In this document: one piece after another, positions 47,449 through 58,301 of the stretch
How positions within the stretch are numbered: position 1 is the first letter of the stretch
Layout of the letters: the number at the start of each line of letters is the position of its first letter
Origin: Pseudomonas sp. RIT409
GTDB taxonomy: Bacteria > Pseudomonadota > Gammaproteobacteria > Pseudomonadales > Pseudomonadaceae
Reading direction: 5' to 3'
DNA length: 64,000 nucleotides
Assembly (NCBI RefSeq): GCF_003052515.2
Contig: NZ_QARE02000005.1
Coordinates: 1-64,000 of the forward strand
Position numbers and translations under genes: made by a program
Notes under the pieces: model-generated
Database searches by the model: none
The model's input: only the letters and a program-made list of their open reading frames with translations
What the model was told of the DNA's origin: nothing

Positions 47449-47476
47449 TAGGAACGCAAGGTTTCCCCAGAAGTTC
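47449..47476 (-). promoter_or_regulatory. AlgU (sigma-22) promoter of algD
   Basis: On the minus strand, GAACTT, 17 bases and TCCTA, the same elements and spacing as I recall for the P. aeruginosa algD promoter (GAACTT-N17-TCCTA). Transcription would start near 47442, giving an untranslated leader of about 475 bases. The distance and direction fit algD. This is a motif match only. Confidence 0.75.
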
Positions 47477-47717
47477 CTGGCCGTCTGTCCTCTTTTTGAG
47501 ATTTTTTGAAACAATGCGTCGATGTTCGATGGTTGCACTTTGATAGCACTTACCGTTTCCCCCTTTATCTAGAAGGGGTTGGCCCTAGTTAGGGCAAAAG
47601 TGCCACTAGTGAAAATCCGGAGACGAATGGTGAGCAATCCCAGTGTTAAATTTTTGAGAAAAAGTTCGGGAACTCGAGCCATGACTGTTTATTGGCGGCG
47701 AGCTTCTGACGCCTGCG

Positions 47718-47726
47718 CCGTTCGTC
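47718..47726 (+). promoter_or_regulatory. AlgR-type binding site upstream of algD
   Basis: CCGTTCGTC is identical to the core of the AlgR boxes RB1/RB2 of P. aeruginosa. It sits about 275 bases upstream of the expected algD start of transcription, reading away from the gene. A nine-base match is expected by chance in a window of this size less than once or so, and its location supports it. Confidence 0.5.
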
Positions 47727-47874
47727 TGGCATAAACGGCAAAACGGAACTTCAGCGCTTGGCACTTTAGAAGAAAGAAGGGGGAATGATGGGGATGGCCG
47801 CTCTAGTGCGTGTGTCGGGAGCAGGGATTTTGCGAGGAGGGTGCGCCACGCTCGGACGCACCTGCTCGGAGCGG

Positions 47875-48654
47875 CTAGGCGTCGGCCTCATCCCGCAGAA
47901 ACACCAGCTTGTCCGCGCTCGATAGCGATTTGGCGAACCGATAGCCCTGTACATCGAACTGCTTTAAATGTTCGGGCTTTTCGATACGCTCGCTGATCAC
48001 GAAGCGGCTCATCATCCCGCGGGCTTTTTTGGCGTAAAAGCTGATGATTTTGTACTGCCCGTTTTTCTGGTCACGGAATTCAGTGTCGATGACGCGGGCT
48101 TTGAGGGCCGGGCGTTTGACGGCGGAGAAATATTCGTTGGACGCGAGGTTGAGCAAGACGTCGTCGCCTTGTTCAGCCAGCGCCTCGTTGAGCCATTCGC
48201 TAATGAGTGTGCCCCAGAAGGCATAGAGGTCTTTGCCGCGGGCGTTGGCCAGTTTAGTGCCCATTTCCAGGCGATAGGGCTGCATCAGGTCCAACGGTCG
48301 CAGCAGCCCGTAGAGACCGGAGAGCATGCGCAGGTGCTGTTGGGCGTAATCGAGGTCGCTGTCGGCGAGGGTTTCGGCGTCGAGGCCGGTGTAAACGTCG
48401 CCTTTGAAGGCGAGGATGGCTTGCTTGGCATTCTCAGGGGTGAAGGCCGGGGTCCAACTGCCGAAGCGTGCGGCGTTGAGGCCGGAGAGTTTTTCGGACA
48501 GGTGCATCAGTTCACCGATTTGAATCGGGGTCAGTTCGCGCAATTGGGTGATCAGTTCTTGAGAGTGATCCAGGTACTGCGGCTGGGTAAAGCGCTCGGT
48601 GGTCGGGGGCGTTTCGAAATCGAGGGTTTTCGCTGGGGATATCACCATCAGCAT
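47875..48654 (-). CDS. yaaA: Peroxide stress protein YaaA (DUF328/UPF0246)
   Basis: A 259-residue cytoplasmic protein starting [17 protein letters not shown], the signature start of YaaA, with [39 protein letters not shown] and a closing ARGMMSRF. Length is standard. In E. coli YaaA limits intracellular iron-driven damage during peroxide stress and has a DNA-binding-like fold. It is encoded alone. Confidence 0.93.
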   Translation of the reverse strand: MLMVISPAKTLDFETPPTTERFTQPQYLDHSQELITQLRELTPIQIGELMHLSEKLSGLNAARFGSWTPAFTPENAKQAILAFKGDVYTGLDAETLADSDLDYAQQHLRMLSGLYGLLRPLDLMQPYRLEMGTKLANARGKDLYAFWGTLISEWLNEALAEQGDDVLLNLASNEYFSAVKRPALKARVIDTEFRDQKNGQYKIISFYAKKARGMMSRFVISERIEKPEHLKQFDVQGYRFAKSLSSADKLVFLRDEADA

Positions 48655-48837
48655 GGGGTCGTCTCCTTTGATCGTGGGGCGATTCTAGGGGTTGTGCGTG
48701 ACTGACTCCAGCTATGGTGGCGATAGCCCTATGGGCTGAGGGCCGTTTCTATCCGCTACTGCGGCTGGCCCTGGCCAAATCCGCTATAGTGCCCCGCTGG
48801 TTTTGGCCTCTTCGTTCAAGGATTGGGAGCACGTGGT

Positions 48838-50088
48838 TTGCGCAAGCTGTTATTGATCGGTGCCTGTCTGATGGGCCTCAATGCTCACGCCGCTACCGGT
48901 GATATCGCCATCATCGACCGCAGCGTCTGGCCAGAGGCGTTGGACACGCCGCAGTTATTCGACGTCGCCTCCCGCGCGCAGATCCTCAGCTTCGCCCATC
49001 AGTTGATCGAGAGCGAGGGCCTTGGCGATACACAGCTCGCTGATCGGTTGGGCTTGAGGCAGATCAACATTCAGACGATCAACGTCGTGCGCACGCGCTT
49101 GTGGACCCGTCTGTTCGAAAACTGGAAAGCCGCTGAAAAATCCTGCGAAGCAGACGCCTCTTTCTGTGTGCTGGTGGACGATGTCCCGATGCTGCGACAG
49201 CGCGCGAGTGAATACAAAGTCGCCGATGACTCCTTTTATGCGCCTTGGGCAGCACCCGCCGATGCCTTCAACCAGCGCTACCTCAATGAGCTGCTGCGCA
49301 TGGCGGCCCTGTTTCCGCAAACCAGCAGCGAAATCGAACGCTACAACTCCGATGAGCTGAGCGGCGAGGAAATGCCGGACCGCACCTTTCTACTCAATTT
49401 CGAGAGCGGGCCGTCGGCCGTCGATGGCGCCACGGACTGGCTGGCCGACTTCATGCGGCAACAGAACATCAACGCCACGTTCTTCGTGCTGGGCAAACCG
49501 CTCCAGAGTCGGGTGCAAAACAGCACACCGCAAGCCTTGCAACGCGTATATCGCCAGCAATGCGTGGGTCTTCAGGGTTGGGAATACCGCTCACATGCGC
49601 ACTGGAATGGCTGGCAAGATTCCATTGAGCGAAGCGCTGCGCTGGTGCAGCAAGTGTTGCCGGACAACTTCGTGCCGTTGTTCCGTCCTCCTTACGGGCA
49701 TCGCCGGGCGGACAGCGCGACCTTTTTCCGCGAGCAGGAGCTGCGTGTTTCGCTGTGGAATATCGACTCTCAGGACGCCACGGGGCGCATCAGTGCCGAG
49801 CAGGCGGCGAATCGGGTGCTGACCCTGATGCTGTTGTGGCGTCGTGGCAACGTCGTCTTTCATGACAGTGCGGACAAAGCGCAACAAGCGGTGCCATGGC
49901 TGATGGCCAACACTGCCCAAAGCGGTATTCAGTGGGAAGACTGTCATATTTATCCACAGCAGCTGTCGGACGAAGCCGATCCCGATGAGCCTGAAGATGA
50001 CGACCCTGACGAGCCCGCCGACGAGCAGGAGGAAGCGCAGGCGCCAGGCGCCGATACACAGGCTGAACAGCCCGGAAACAGGGGATAG
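48838..50088 (+). CDS. Polysaccharide deacetylase (NodB-like) family protein with altered active site
   Basis: 416 residues from TTG 48838, which has GGGAG eight bases upstream and gives a clean signal peptide (LRKLLLIGACLMGLNAHA). An N-terminal domain of about 160 residues of unknown type precedes the NodB-like domain (about 185-365). Motif 1, normally TFDDGP, reads NFESGP, so both aspartates are changed. Motif 2 is SHAHWN and motif 3 RPPYGHRR, which are closer to standard. The C-terminus is an acidic tail (EPEDDDPDEPADEQEE). It may be a weak enzyme or a carbohydrate-binding relative. It is next to, but divergent from, yaaA and not in the alginate operon. Confidence 0.75.
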   Translation: MRKLLLIGACLMGLNAHAATGDIAIIDRSVWPEALDTPQLFDVASRAQILSFAHQLIESEGLGDTQLADRLGLRQINIQTINVVRTRLWTRLFENWKAAEKSCEADASFCVLVDDVPMLRQRASEYKVADDSFYAPWAAPADAFNQRYLNELLRMAALFPQTSSEIERYNSDELSGEEMPDRTFLLNFESGPSAVDGATDWLADFMRQQNINATFFVLGKPLQSRVQNSTPQALQRVYRQQCVGLQGWEYRSHAHWNGWQDSIERSAALVQQVLPDNFVPLFRPPYGHRRADSATFFREQELRVSLWNIDSQDATGRISAEQAANRVLTLMLLWRRGNVVFHDSADKAQQAVPWLMANTAQSGIQWEDCHIYPQQLSDEADPDEPEDDDPDEPADEQEEAQAPGADTQAEQPGNRG

Positions 50089-50412
50089 AAGAACGGGATA
50101 GGAGAGGGCCGCGTCGAGTTTTTTCAGGATTTCCCTTCGACCGGACTTCCGACTGTAAACGGGTGTGGCGGATCCGCCAAGGGCTATTCGTCATGCTGTG
50201 AAATAAACTTCAAAATGCGCTCAAAACGCTTTTTCATGTCATCGGTTTTGCGGTATTACGACAACAGACCGCCGAACCCTGCAACACAGGTGGCGTCACC
50301 CAGACCCCACTTTGCGCATTTCTCTCCTGCCTTAAGGTGAGAACCTCGGCGGCCTTCAGGCGCGGCATCGTCAGTGTGCCGCGTTATCTGGCGACTACAA
50401 AGGTGAGCGAGT
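50089..50412. other. Intergenic region without recognisable gene
   Basis: About 320 bases before the PhoH-family gene. A small palindrome (TGGCGGATCCGCCA, near 50165) is the only structure I see. It should include the promoter of the PhoH-family gene, but no clear consensus stands out. Confidence 0.4.
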
Positions 50413-51807
50413 ATGGATGACCACGGACGCAGCCCTTCCTTTAACCAGCCAATCCTCTACGTGCTCGATACCAATGTCCTGATTCACGATCCAAACGCAC
50501 TGCTGAATTTCGAAGAACATCACGTTGCACTCCCCATGACGGTCCTGGAAGAACTGGACAAGCTCAAGGCGGGCAAGCACTCGGTCGCCGCTGAATGCCG
50601 CCAGGCGATTCGGCTGATCGACAAGACACTCGGCGAAGCGACCCCGGAGGAGGTCGAGCGAGGCGTACCCATCGATCGGGGTACGGGGGTGTTCAAGGGT
50701 TATCTGTCCATCCTGATGAACAAGCGTGAAGAGCCTAACAGCCTTCTGCCCGAGCACCTGAACGACAACATCATCATCAACCAGTTGATCGACCTGCATG
50801 CACGTAAAAAGGACACGCGCATCGTGCTGGTCACCAAAGACATCAACATGCGCCTCAAGGCGCGCGCCTGTGGTATCGCGGCCGAGGACTACAGCACTGA
50901 CCAGTTGGTCGATGACGTGTCCTTGCTGTCCCGCGGCTACCATACGCTGAGCGGTTCATTCTGGGATCGCGTGAGCAAGGTCGACACCCGGCAGGATCAC
51001 GGGCGGACCTGGCACAAAGTGCAGATGAACGAGCAGATACCGGCCGTGCACATCAATGAATTCATCATCGATGAGCAGGGGTTCGTCGGATGGGTCAAGG
51101 GAGTGAAGGCCGATGAAATCGTGTTGCTGGACATGCACCAGGAGCCGCTGCTGCATCAGGAAGCCTGGGGGCTGAAACCTCGTGACATTTATCAGGGGCT
51201 GGCGCTGTTTGCCTTGCTGGACCCAGACATTCACCTGGTCAACCTGTCTGGCGCCGCGGGCTCGGGCAAGACCATTCTGGCACTGGCCGCTGCCATCGAG
51301 CAGACCATGGTCAGCAAACGTTACCGCCGCATCATCGCCACCCGCAGTGTGCAAGGGCTGGACCAGGAAATCGGCTTTTTGCCGGGCACCGAAGCGGAGA
51401 AGATGGAGCCATGGCTGGGCGCGATCACCGATAACCTGGAAGCACTGCACATGGATGACGAAAACACCCATGGCAGTGTCGATTACATCCTCAGCAAGGT
51501 GCCGTTGCAGTTCAAGTCCCTCAACTACATTCGAGGCCGCAGCTTCCAGCAAAGCCTGATCCTGATCGACGAATGCCAGAACCTCACCCCGCATCAGATG
51601 AAAACCATCATCACCCGTGCCGGTGCCGGTTCCAAGGTGGTCTGCCTGGGTAACCTGGCGCAGATCGACACCCCTTACCTGTCGGCCACGAGTTCAGGGC
51701 TGACCTACTTGACGGAGCGCTTCAAGGATTTCCCCAACGGCGTGCACATCACTCTGCAAGGGGTGCCACGCTCCATACTGGCCGAGTATGCAGAGAGTCA
51801 TTTGTAA
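50413..51807 (+). CDS. PIN-PhoH fusion protein (PhoH2-like RNase/helicase)
   Basis: A 464-residue cytoplasmic protein. The N-terminal PIN RNase domain (about 12-155) has the acidic residues of VLDTNVLIHDP, TVLEELD and LVTKDINMRLKA. The C-terminal PhoH ATPase domain (about 250-460) has Walker A GAAGSGKT, Walker B LILIDECQN and GNLAQIDTPYL. PIN-PhoH proteins are RNA helicase-nucleases; in mycobacteria and Bacillus (YlaK) they unwind and cleave RNA. It stands alone with its own RBS (AAAGGTGA). Confidence 0.92.
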   Translation: MDDHGRSPSFNQPILYVLDTNVLIHDPNALLNFEEHHVALPMTVLEELDKLKAGKHSVAAECRQAIRLIDKTLGEATPEEVERGVPIDRGTGVFKGYLSILMNKREEPNSLLPEHLNDNIIINQLIDLHARKKDTRIVLVTKDINMRLKARACGIAAEDYSTDQLVDDVSLLSRGYHTLSGSFWDRVSKVDTRQDHGRTWHKVQMNEQIPAVHINEFIIDEQGFVGWVKGVKADEIVLLDMHQEPLLHQEAWGLKPRDIYQGLALFALLDPDIHLVNLSGAAGSGKTILALAAAIEQTMVSKRYRRIIATRSVQGLDQEIGFLPGTEAEKMEPWLGAITDNLEALHMDDENTHGSVDYILSKVPLQFKSLNYIRGRSFQQSLILIDECQNLTPHQMKTIITRAGAGSKVVCLGNLAQIDTPYLSATSSGLTYLTERFKDFPNGVHITLQGVPRSILAEYAESHL

Positions 51808-51831
51808 GGCTCAAAACGGCTTGACGATTAA

Positions 51832-51922
51832 CCTGTAGGAACGCGCTTGCCCGCGATTTGCGCAGTGTCAAACGACGAAAGTGTCGCTGACGCACCGTAG
51901 TCGCGGGCAAGCGCGCTTCCAC
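51832..51922. repeat. REPIN
   Basis: CCTGTAGGAACGCGCTTGCC and GGGCAAGCGCGCTTCCACA face each other across about 55 bases, in the gap between the PhoH-family gene and moaC. Confidence 0.85.
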
Positions 51923-51986
51923 AATCGGAAAGCCGCACCTCTGCGTTTGGGTTTACAATCCCGACTCCTGGTCCCGGAGCCATCCT

Positions 51987-52472
51987 GTGCTTACCCATCT
52001 CGATTCCCAAGGCCGCGCCAACATGGTCGACGTCACTGACAAGGCGGTGACGTCCCGTGAAGCCGTGGCCGAAGCGCGCGTGCGCATGTTGCCTGAAACG
52101 CTGCAAATGATCGTCGACGGTGCTCATCCAAAAGGGGATGTATTTGCCGTCGCGCGAATCGCAGGTATCCAGGCAGCGAAGAAAACCAGTGACCTGATCC
52201 CCTTGTGCCATCCCCTGATGCTGACCAGCGTCAAGGTGGAGCTCAATGCAGAAGGCGCCGATACCGTTCACATCGTTTCCCGCTGCAAGCTGTCTGGGCA
52301 GACCGGTGTGGAAATGGAGGCGCTGACCGCTGCCAGTGTCGCTGCGCTGACCCTCTACGACATGTGCAAGGCGGTCGACCGTGGCATGGTCATCGAGCAC
52401 ATCCGGCTGCTAGAGAAGCTGGGCGGCAAGAGTGGCCATTTCGTTGCCGGTGACGCGGAGGGGGCAAGATGA
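51987..52472 (+). CDS. moaC: Cyclic pyranopterin monophosphate synthase MoaC
   Basis: 161 residues from GTG 51987, giving the usual start [19 protein letters not shown]. The active-site and family blocks are intact: [28 protein letters not shown] (in two parts) and [24 protein letters not shown]. With MoaA it turns GTP into cyclic pyranopterin phosphate, the first step of molybdenum cofactor synthesis. Its stop overlaps moaD as ATGA. moaA and moaB are not in this window. Confidence 0.96.
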   Translation: MLTHLDSQGRANMVDVTDKAVTSREAVAEARVRMLPETLQMIVDGAHPKGDVFAVARIAGIQAAKKTSDLIPLCHPLMLTSVKVELNAEGADTVHIVSRCKLSGQTGVEMEALTAASVAALTLYDMCKAVDRGMVIEHIRLLEKLGGKSGHFVAGDAEGAR

Positions 52473-52720
52473 GCATTCATGTTCAGGTCCAATACTTCGC
52501 CCGTTTCCGCGAAACATTGGGCGTGGAGAGCGAGACCCTCGACGGTGCTTTCGCTACGGTGGATGCCGTGCGGCAACATTTGCTGCAACGCGGCGGCGTC
52601 TGGGACGTGCTGAGCGAGCAAAGCATCATGTGCGCTCGCAATCAGGAATTGTGCTCGCTGAGTGAACCGGTCGAGCAGGGTGATGAAGTGGCGTTTTTCC
52701 CGACCGTGACCGGAGGCTGA
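52469..52720 (+). CDS. moaD: Molybdopterin synthase small subunit MoaD
   Basis: An 83-residue ubiquitin-like protein. It starts [18 protein letters not shown] and ends FFPTVTGG; the C-terminal Gly-Gly is the thiocarboxylate carrier that inserts sulfur into the pterin. It lies between moaC (four-base overlap) and moaE (two bases apart), so the three should be made together. Confidence 0.95.
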   Translation: MSIHVQVQYFARFRETLGVESETLDGAFATVDAVRQHLLQRGGVWDVLSEQSIMCARNQELCSLSEPVEQGDEVAFFPTVTGG

Positions 52721-52722
52721 TC

Positions 52723-53184
52723 ATGGCGATTCGTGTGCAGGCTGCGGCGTTCGATCCGGGCGCCGAAGTCAATGCGATGCACGATGCCAATGTTGGCGTC
52801 GGCGCAGTGGTGAGCTTCGTGGGCTACGTGCGCGATTTCAACGAGGGTCGCGACGTGGCGGGCATGTTCCTCGAGCATTATCCAGGCATGACGGAAAAGG
52901 CCCTGTCGCGGATTGTCGAGGAAGCCCGGCAGCGTTGGCCGTTGTTGAAAATAGAGGTGCTGCACCGGATCGGCGAGCTGCAACCAGGCGAGCCGATCGT
53001 GTTCGTCGGGGTGGCCAGCGCCCATCGGCAGGCGGCGTTCGAAGCCTGTGATTTCGTGATGGACTATCTCAAAACCCGCGCGCCGTTCTGGAAGAAGGAA
53101 AACACGTCAGAAGGCCCGCGCTGGGTGGAAGGGCGGGACAGCGACCATCAGGCCGCAGAGCGGTGGAAGACTACCGAGCTTTAG
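52723..53184 (+). CDS. moaE: Molybdopterin synthase large subunit MoaE
   Basis: A 153-residue catalytic subunit. Recognisable blocks are GAVVSFVGYVRDFNEG, MFLEHYPGMTEKAL and VFVGVASAHRQAAFEACDFVMDYLKTRAPFWKKE (in two parts), which includes the conserved lysines that meet the MoaD C-terminus. It converts cyclic pyranopterin phosphate to molybdopterin with MoaD as sulfur donor. Confidence 0.96.
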   Translation: MAIRVQAAAFDPGAEVNAMHDANVGVGAVVSFVGYVRDFNEGRDVAGMFLEHYPGMTEKALSRIVEEARQRWPLLKIEVLHRIGELQPGEPIVFVGVASAHRQAAFEACDFVMDYLKTRAPFWKKENTSEGPRWVEGRDSDHQAAERWKTTEL

Positions 53185-53193
53185 CTCTCCCTT

Positions 53194-53284
53194 GTGTAGG
53201 AGCGCGCTCGCCCGCGATGGCGTACTGTCAGACAACTCAATCGTTGCAGACGTAACACCATCGTGGGCAAGCGCGCTCCTACAG
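53194..53284. repeat. REPIN
   Basis: TGTAGGAGCGCGCTCGCCCG and GGGCAAGCGCGCTCCTACA face each other about 50 bases apart, between the convergent moaE and rhlB genes. It may serve as the shared transcript end. Confidence 0.88.
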
Positions 53285-53294
53285 ACAGTGGGCG

Positions 53295-54758
53295 TTATTC
53301 AGAAGCAGGCTGTGCCTTCTGCTTACGCACCACCGCCCTCAGGAGCTCAGTGGGCGGCATTTCGCAGCTGATCTTGCGCCCGAGCTTTTCTTCGATCGCC
53401 GGCAACTGATACGAGTCGTCTTCGCCAGCAAAACTGATGGAAACGCCTTCGGCACCCGCCCGACCGGTGCGGCCGATCCGGTGTACGTAGTCGTCCGGTA
53501 CTTCGGGCAGGGTGAAGTTGATCACGTGGCTGATGCCATCGATGTGGATCCCGCGCCCAGCGACGTCGGTGGCGACGAGCACGCGGATCTTGCCCTCCCG
53601 GAACCCTTCAAGGGTCTTGATGCGTTTGTGCTGCGGGACATCGCCGGAAAGCTGCGCGGCATTGACGCCGTCACGCACAAGGCGCTCCTCGATGCGGCGC
53701 ACTTCGTCCTTGCGGTTGGCGAACACCATCACGCGCTCCCAGCCGTTGTCGTTGACCAGGTTGTAGAGCAGCTTGTATTTGTCCGCTGCTGCGACGGCAT
53801 AGACGTGCTGCTCGACGTTGTCGCTGGCAACGTTCTCGGCTTCGATCTCGACGATTGCCGGGTTGGTCGTCCATTGTTTCGCCAGATTCATCACGTCGTC
53901 CGTGAAGGTCGCAGAAAACAGCAAAGTCTGGCGTTCGCTTTTCGGCGGCGTCTGGCGAATGATCTGACGCACTTGGGGGATGAAACCCATGTCCAGCATC
54001 CGGTCGGCCTCGTCCAGCACCATCACTTCGACCATGTCCAAATGCACTTCGCCACGCTGGTTGAAGTCCAGCAAGCGGCCTGGTGTGGCCACGAGAATGT
54101 CGCAGTGCCTGGCTTCGAGCTGTTTGAGTTGCTTGTCGAAGTCCATGCCACCGACGAATGTCATGACGTTCAACTGGGTGTATTTGGTCAGCGCGGCGGC
54201 ATCCTTGGCGATCTGCACCACCAGCTCGCGGGTGGGCGCAATGATCAGCGCTCGGGGCTCGCCCATGTAGCGTTCTTTGGGCGGCGGCGTCTGGGTCAGT
54301 TGCGTGATGATCGAAACCAGGAACGCGGCGGTTTTTCCCGTTCCTGTCTGGGCGCGGCCGATGGCGTCCTGGCCCTTTAGGGTATAGCCCAGCACACCCG
54401 CCTGGATCGGCGTGCAGTAGGGGAAGCCCAGGTCCTGGATGGCATGCATCAGTTCGGGGGCGAGGGGGAAGTCGTGGAAGCGGGTTTTGCCTTCTTGCGG
54501 CTCAACCACGAAGTCTTCCAGTTTCCAAGGTGCCACGGTTGGCTTGGGTACGCGCTCGCGACGGGGGCGTTCGGTCTTTTGCCTTGAGGGCGCTGACTTG
54601 GCCTGTGTTTCGGCCTGCGCAGGGTTGGCGACGGGCGTCGCGGCTTCCCGGGGGGCGGCTTCAGTCGGGTTTGGAGCGGCGGGGACGTGGACTGCTGGCG
54701 CGAGTGGCTCAGCCTCGCTCTTGCCGAACATCTTTTTAAGTGCTTTGAGCACGGTCAT
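53295..54758 (-). CDS. rhlB: ATP-dependent RNA helicase RhlB (DEAD-box)
   Basis: 487 residues. A Pro/Ala/Glu-rich, disordered N-terminus (about 15-75) precedes two RecA domains. All motifs are present: [46 protein letters not shown], and in domain 2 [13 protein letters not shown] and [10 protein letters not shown]. It ends in a short basic tail. RhlB-type helicases remodel RNA in degradosome-like complexes in pseudomonads. RhlB/RhlE assignment rests on overall likeness, for example [20 protein letters not shown]. Confidence 0.9.
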   Translation of the reverse strand: MTVLKALKKMFGKSEAEPLAPAVHVPAAPNPTEAAPREAATPVANPAQAETQAKSAPSRQKTERPRRERVPKPTVAPWKLEDFVVEPQEGKTRFHDFPLAPELMHAIQDLGFPYCTPIQAGVLGYTLKGQDAIGRAQTGTGKTAAFLVSIITQLTQTPPPKERYMGEPRALIIAPTRELVVQIAKDAAALTKYTQLNVMTFVGGMDFDKQLKQLEARHCDILVATPGRLLDFNQRGEVHLDMVEVMVLDEADRMLDMGFIPQVRQIIRQTPPKSERQTLLFSATFTDDVMNLAKQWTTNPAIVEIEAENVASDNVEQHVYAVAAADKYKLLYNLVNDNGWERVMVFANRKDEVRRIEERLVRDGVNAAQLSGDVPQHKRIKTLEGFREGKIRVLVATDVAGRGIHIDGISHVINFTLPEVPDDYVHRIGRTGRAGAEGVSISFAGEDDSYQLPAIEEKLGRKISCEMPPTELLRAVVRKQKAQPASE

Positions 54759-54866
54759 CTCGTCGATTGATTAAGGAGTGTACGCCGGGCAGTGTAAAGC
54801 AAGAACCCGGCGCGGCGTAGTGCCATACCAAATCCGCAGGAAAAAAGAAAGTGAAAGCGCTGGGTT

Positions 54867-56011
<1,145 letters not shown>

Positions 56012-57043
56012 ATGAAGATGTTGAAATCCACCCTGGCTGTAGTGGCCGCCGCAGCAGCACTCGGTGTCAGCAGTTTCGCCCAGGCGGGTGCGACACTGGA
56101 CGCCATTCAGAAGAAAGGCTTCATTCAGTGCGGTGTGAGCGACGGTCTGCCGGGTTTCTCGGTGCCCGATGCAAAAGGCACCATCGTTGGTATCGACGCC
56201 GACGTTTGCCGTGCTGTAGCTGCTGCCGTGTTTGGCGATGCCAAGAAAGTCAAATTCAGCCAGTTGAACGCCAAGGAGCGTTTCACCGCGCTGCAATCGG
56301 GCGAGATTGACATCCTGTCCCGCAACACCACCTGGACCAGCTCCCGCGATGCGAGCATGGGTCTGGTGTTCCCAGGCTTCGTGACCTATTACGACGGCGT
56401 TGGCTTCCTGGCCAACAGCAAGCTGGGCGTCAAGAGCGCGAAGGAACTGGACGGTGCGACCATCTGTATTCAAGCCGGTACCACCACCGAGCTGAACGTG
56501 TCGGACTACTTCCGTTCCAACGGCCTGAAATACACCCCGATCACCTTCGACACCTCCGACGAAAGCGCCAAGTCGCTGGAATCCGGTCGTTGCGACGTAC
56601 TGACCTCCGACAAATCGCAACTCTACGCACAACGCTCCAAACTGGCCTCGCCAAAAGACTACGTCGTTCTGCCTGAGACCATCTCCAAGGAGCCTCTGGC
56701 GCCGGTCGTGCGTCGCGGTGACGAAGAGTGGGCCGAGATCGTTCGCTGGGTCGGCTACGCGCTGCTGAACACTGAAGAAGCAGGCGTGACCTCCAAGAAC
56801 GTCGAAGCTGAAGCCAAGTCGACCAAAAACCCTGACGTCGCTCGTTTGCTGGGCGCTGACGGTGAGTACGGTCCGCAGCTGAAACTGCCGAAGGACTGGG
56901 TCGTCAAGATCGTTTCCCAAGTCGGCAACTACGGCGAAATCTTCGAGAAAAACCTGGGCAAAACCACGCCTCTGGAAATCGACCGTGGCATGAACGCCCT
57001 GTGGACCAACGGCGGCATTCAATACGCACCACCAGTACGTTGA
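56012..57043 (+). CDS. aapJ: General L-amino-acid ABC transporter substrate-binding protein AapJ
   Basis: A 343-residue periplasmic protein with signal peptide (LKSTLAVVAAAAALGVSSFAQA). It has the AapJ/BztA pattern: LDAIQKKGFIQCGVSDGLPGFS, GIDADVCRAVAAAVFGD, SGEIDILSRNTTWTSSRD, and a late LPKDWVVKIVSQVGNYGE. It binds a broad range of L-amino acids, mainly acidic and polar, and delivers them to AapQM. A strong hairpin after the gene probably keeps its transcript more abundant than the permease part. Confidence 0.94.
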   Translation: MKMLKSTLAVVAAAAALGVSSFAQAGATLDAIQKKGFIQCGVSDGLPGFSVPDAKGTIVGIDADVCRAVAAAVFGDAKKVKFSQLNAKERFTALQSGEIDILSRNTTWTSSRDASMGLVFPGFVTYYDGVGFLANSKLGVKSAKELDGATICIQAGTTTELNVSDYFRSNGLKYTPITFDTSDESAKSLESGRCDVLTSDKSQLYAQRSKLASPKDYVVLPETISKEPLAPVVRRGDEEWAEIVRWVGYALLNTEEAGVTSKNVEAEAKSTKNPDVARLLGADGEYGPQLKLPKDWVVKIVSQVGNYGEIFEKNLGKTTPLEIDRGMNALWTNGGIQYAPPVR

Positions 57044-57050
57044 TGGACCT

Positions 57051-57081
57051 GTGCCCGGCCGCGTGATGCGCAGCCGGGCAC
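57051..57081 (+). repeat. Intercistronic hairpin between aapJ and aapQ
   Basis: GTGCCCGGC and GCCGGGCAC with a 13-base loop form a strong stem 8 bases after the aapJ stop and about 30 bases before aapQ, without a T-run. It probably protects the aapJ message from 3' decay, as in other binding-protein operons. Confidence 0.7.
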
Positions 57082-57109
57082 TTCGTTGCATTTCTTCCGG
57101 GGCACTCCC

Positions 57110-58291
57110 ATGCAAAATCAGATCAGCGCACCCAAGCAGAGGCTATCCCTCAGCGACCCTAAAGTGCGTGCGTGGCTATTCCAGATAATCACGGTTATCG
57201 CGGTAGTCGCGATGGGTTGGTATCTGTTCGATAACACTCAGACCAACCTGCAACACCGGGGCATCACCTCCGGTTTCGGTTTCCTTGAAAACAGTGCCGG
57301 CTTCGGCATCGCGCAACATTTGATTCCGTTCACGGAATCGGACTCCTACGCGCGGGTTTTCGTCATCGGTTTGCTCAACACGCTGCTGGTTACCTTCATC
57401 GGCGTGATTCTCGCGACGCTCCTGGGCTTCATCGTTGGGGTAGCGCGGCTGTCCAACAACTGGATCATCAACAAGCTGGCAACCGTTTACGTCGAAGTGT
57501 TCCGTAACATTCCGCCGCTGCTGCAGATCCTGTTCTGGTATTTCGCTGTCTTCCTGACCTTGCCTGGCCCTCGTGCAGCGCATGGTTTCCTTGGCTCGTT
57601 CTTCGTCAGCAGCCGAGGTTTGAATATGCCGGCCGCGATCACCAACGACGCGACCCTGCCGTTCGTGATCAGCATTGTGCTGGCTATCGTCGCCATCGTG
57701 TTCATGGCGAAGTGGGCGAACAAGCGCTTCGACGAGACGGGCGTGCCGTTCCATAAGTTCTGGGCGGGCCTGGCGTTGTTCATCGTGATTCCAGCGTTGT
57801 GTGCACTGATCTTCGGTGCGCCCGTGCATTGGGAATTGCCGGAGCTCAAAGGCTTCAACTTCGTGGGCGGTTGGGTCCTGATCCCTGAATTGCTGGCGCT
57901 GACGCTGGCATTGACCGTTTATACCGCAGCGTTCATCGCCGAAATCGTCCGCTCGGGTATCAAGTCAGTCAGCCATGGTCAGACCGAGGCGGCTCGCTCG
58001 CTGGGCCTGCGGCCAGGGCCAACCTTGCGCAAGGTGATCATTCCACAAGCGCTGCGCGTGATTATTCCGCCGCTGACCAGCCAGTACCTCAACCTGGCGA
58101 AAAACTCTTCGCTGGCGGCCGGTATCGGTTACCCGGAAATGGTGTCGCTGTTCGCCGGTACGGTACTCAACCAGACCGGTCAGGCCATCGAAGTGATTGC
58201 CATCACCATGAGCGTCTACCTGGCGATCAGCATCAGCATCTCCTTGCTGATGAACTGGTACAACAAGCGCATTGCGCTGATCGAGCGGTGA
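57110..58291 (+). CDS. aapQ: Amino-acid ABC transporter permease AapQ
   Basis: 393 residues from ATG 57110 (MQNQISAPK), preceded by a weak CCGGGG. About eight membrane segments, with a long periplasmic stretch typical of AapQ/BztB. The HisM-type permease signature is visible as VEVFRNIPPLLQILFWY and the EAA loop as GQTEAARSLGLRPGPTLRKVIIPQALR (split here). It pairs with AapM to form the channel. Confidence 0.94.
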   Translation: MQNQISAPKQRLSLSDPKVRAWLFQIITVIAVVAMGWYLFDNTQTNLQHRGITSGFGFLENSAGFGIAQHLIPFTESDSYARVFVIGLLNTLLVTFIGVILATLLGFIVGVARLSNNWIINKLATVYVEVFRNIPPLLQILFWYFAVFLTLPGPRAAHGFLGSFFVSSRGLNMPAAITNDATLPFVISIVLAIVAIVFMAKWANKRFDETGVPFHKFWAGLALFIVIPALCALIFGAPVHWELPELKGFNFVGGWVLIPELLALTLALTVYTAAFIAEIVRSGIKSVSHGQTEAARSLGLRPGPTLRKVIIPQALRVIIPPLTSQYLNLAKNSSLAAGIGYPEMVSLFAGTVLNQTGQAIEVIAITMSVYLAISISISLLMNWYNKRIALIER

Positions 58292-58301
58292 GGACACGCG
58301 C

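Larger units (their letters stand above)
46967..47874. other. Long regulatory region of the alginate operon
   Basis: About 900 bases upstream of algD with no credible gene, which matches other pseudomonads where algD has a remote promoter and far-upstream regulator sites. It contains the AlgU-type promoter (47449-47476), an AlgR-like box (47718-47726), an AT-rich stretch (about 47030-47160) and a small palindrome pair near 47560-47600. Several short open frames lack RBS and family resemblance. Confidence 0.6.

Noticed and set aside
47660..47680. Second GAACTT (minus strand) as another AlgU promoter upstream of algD
   Set aside because: No acceptable -10 (TCnnA type) at 16-17 bases spacing.
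51832..53284. Repeated GTAGGAGCGCGCTTG units as a possible CRISPR array
   Set aside because: The units are inverted pairs scattered between genes, without regular spacing or unique spacers; they are REPINs.
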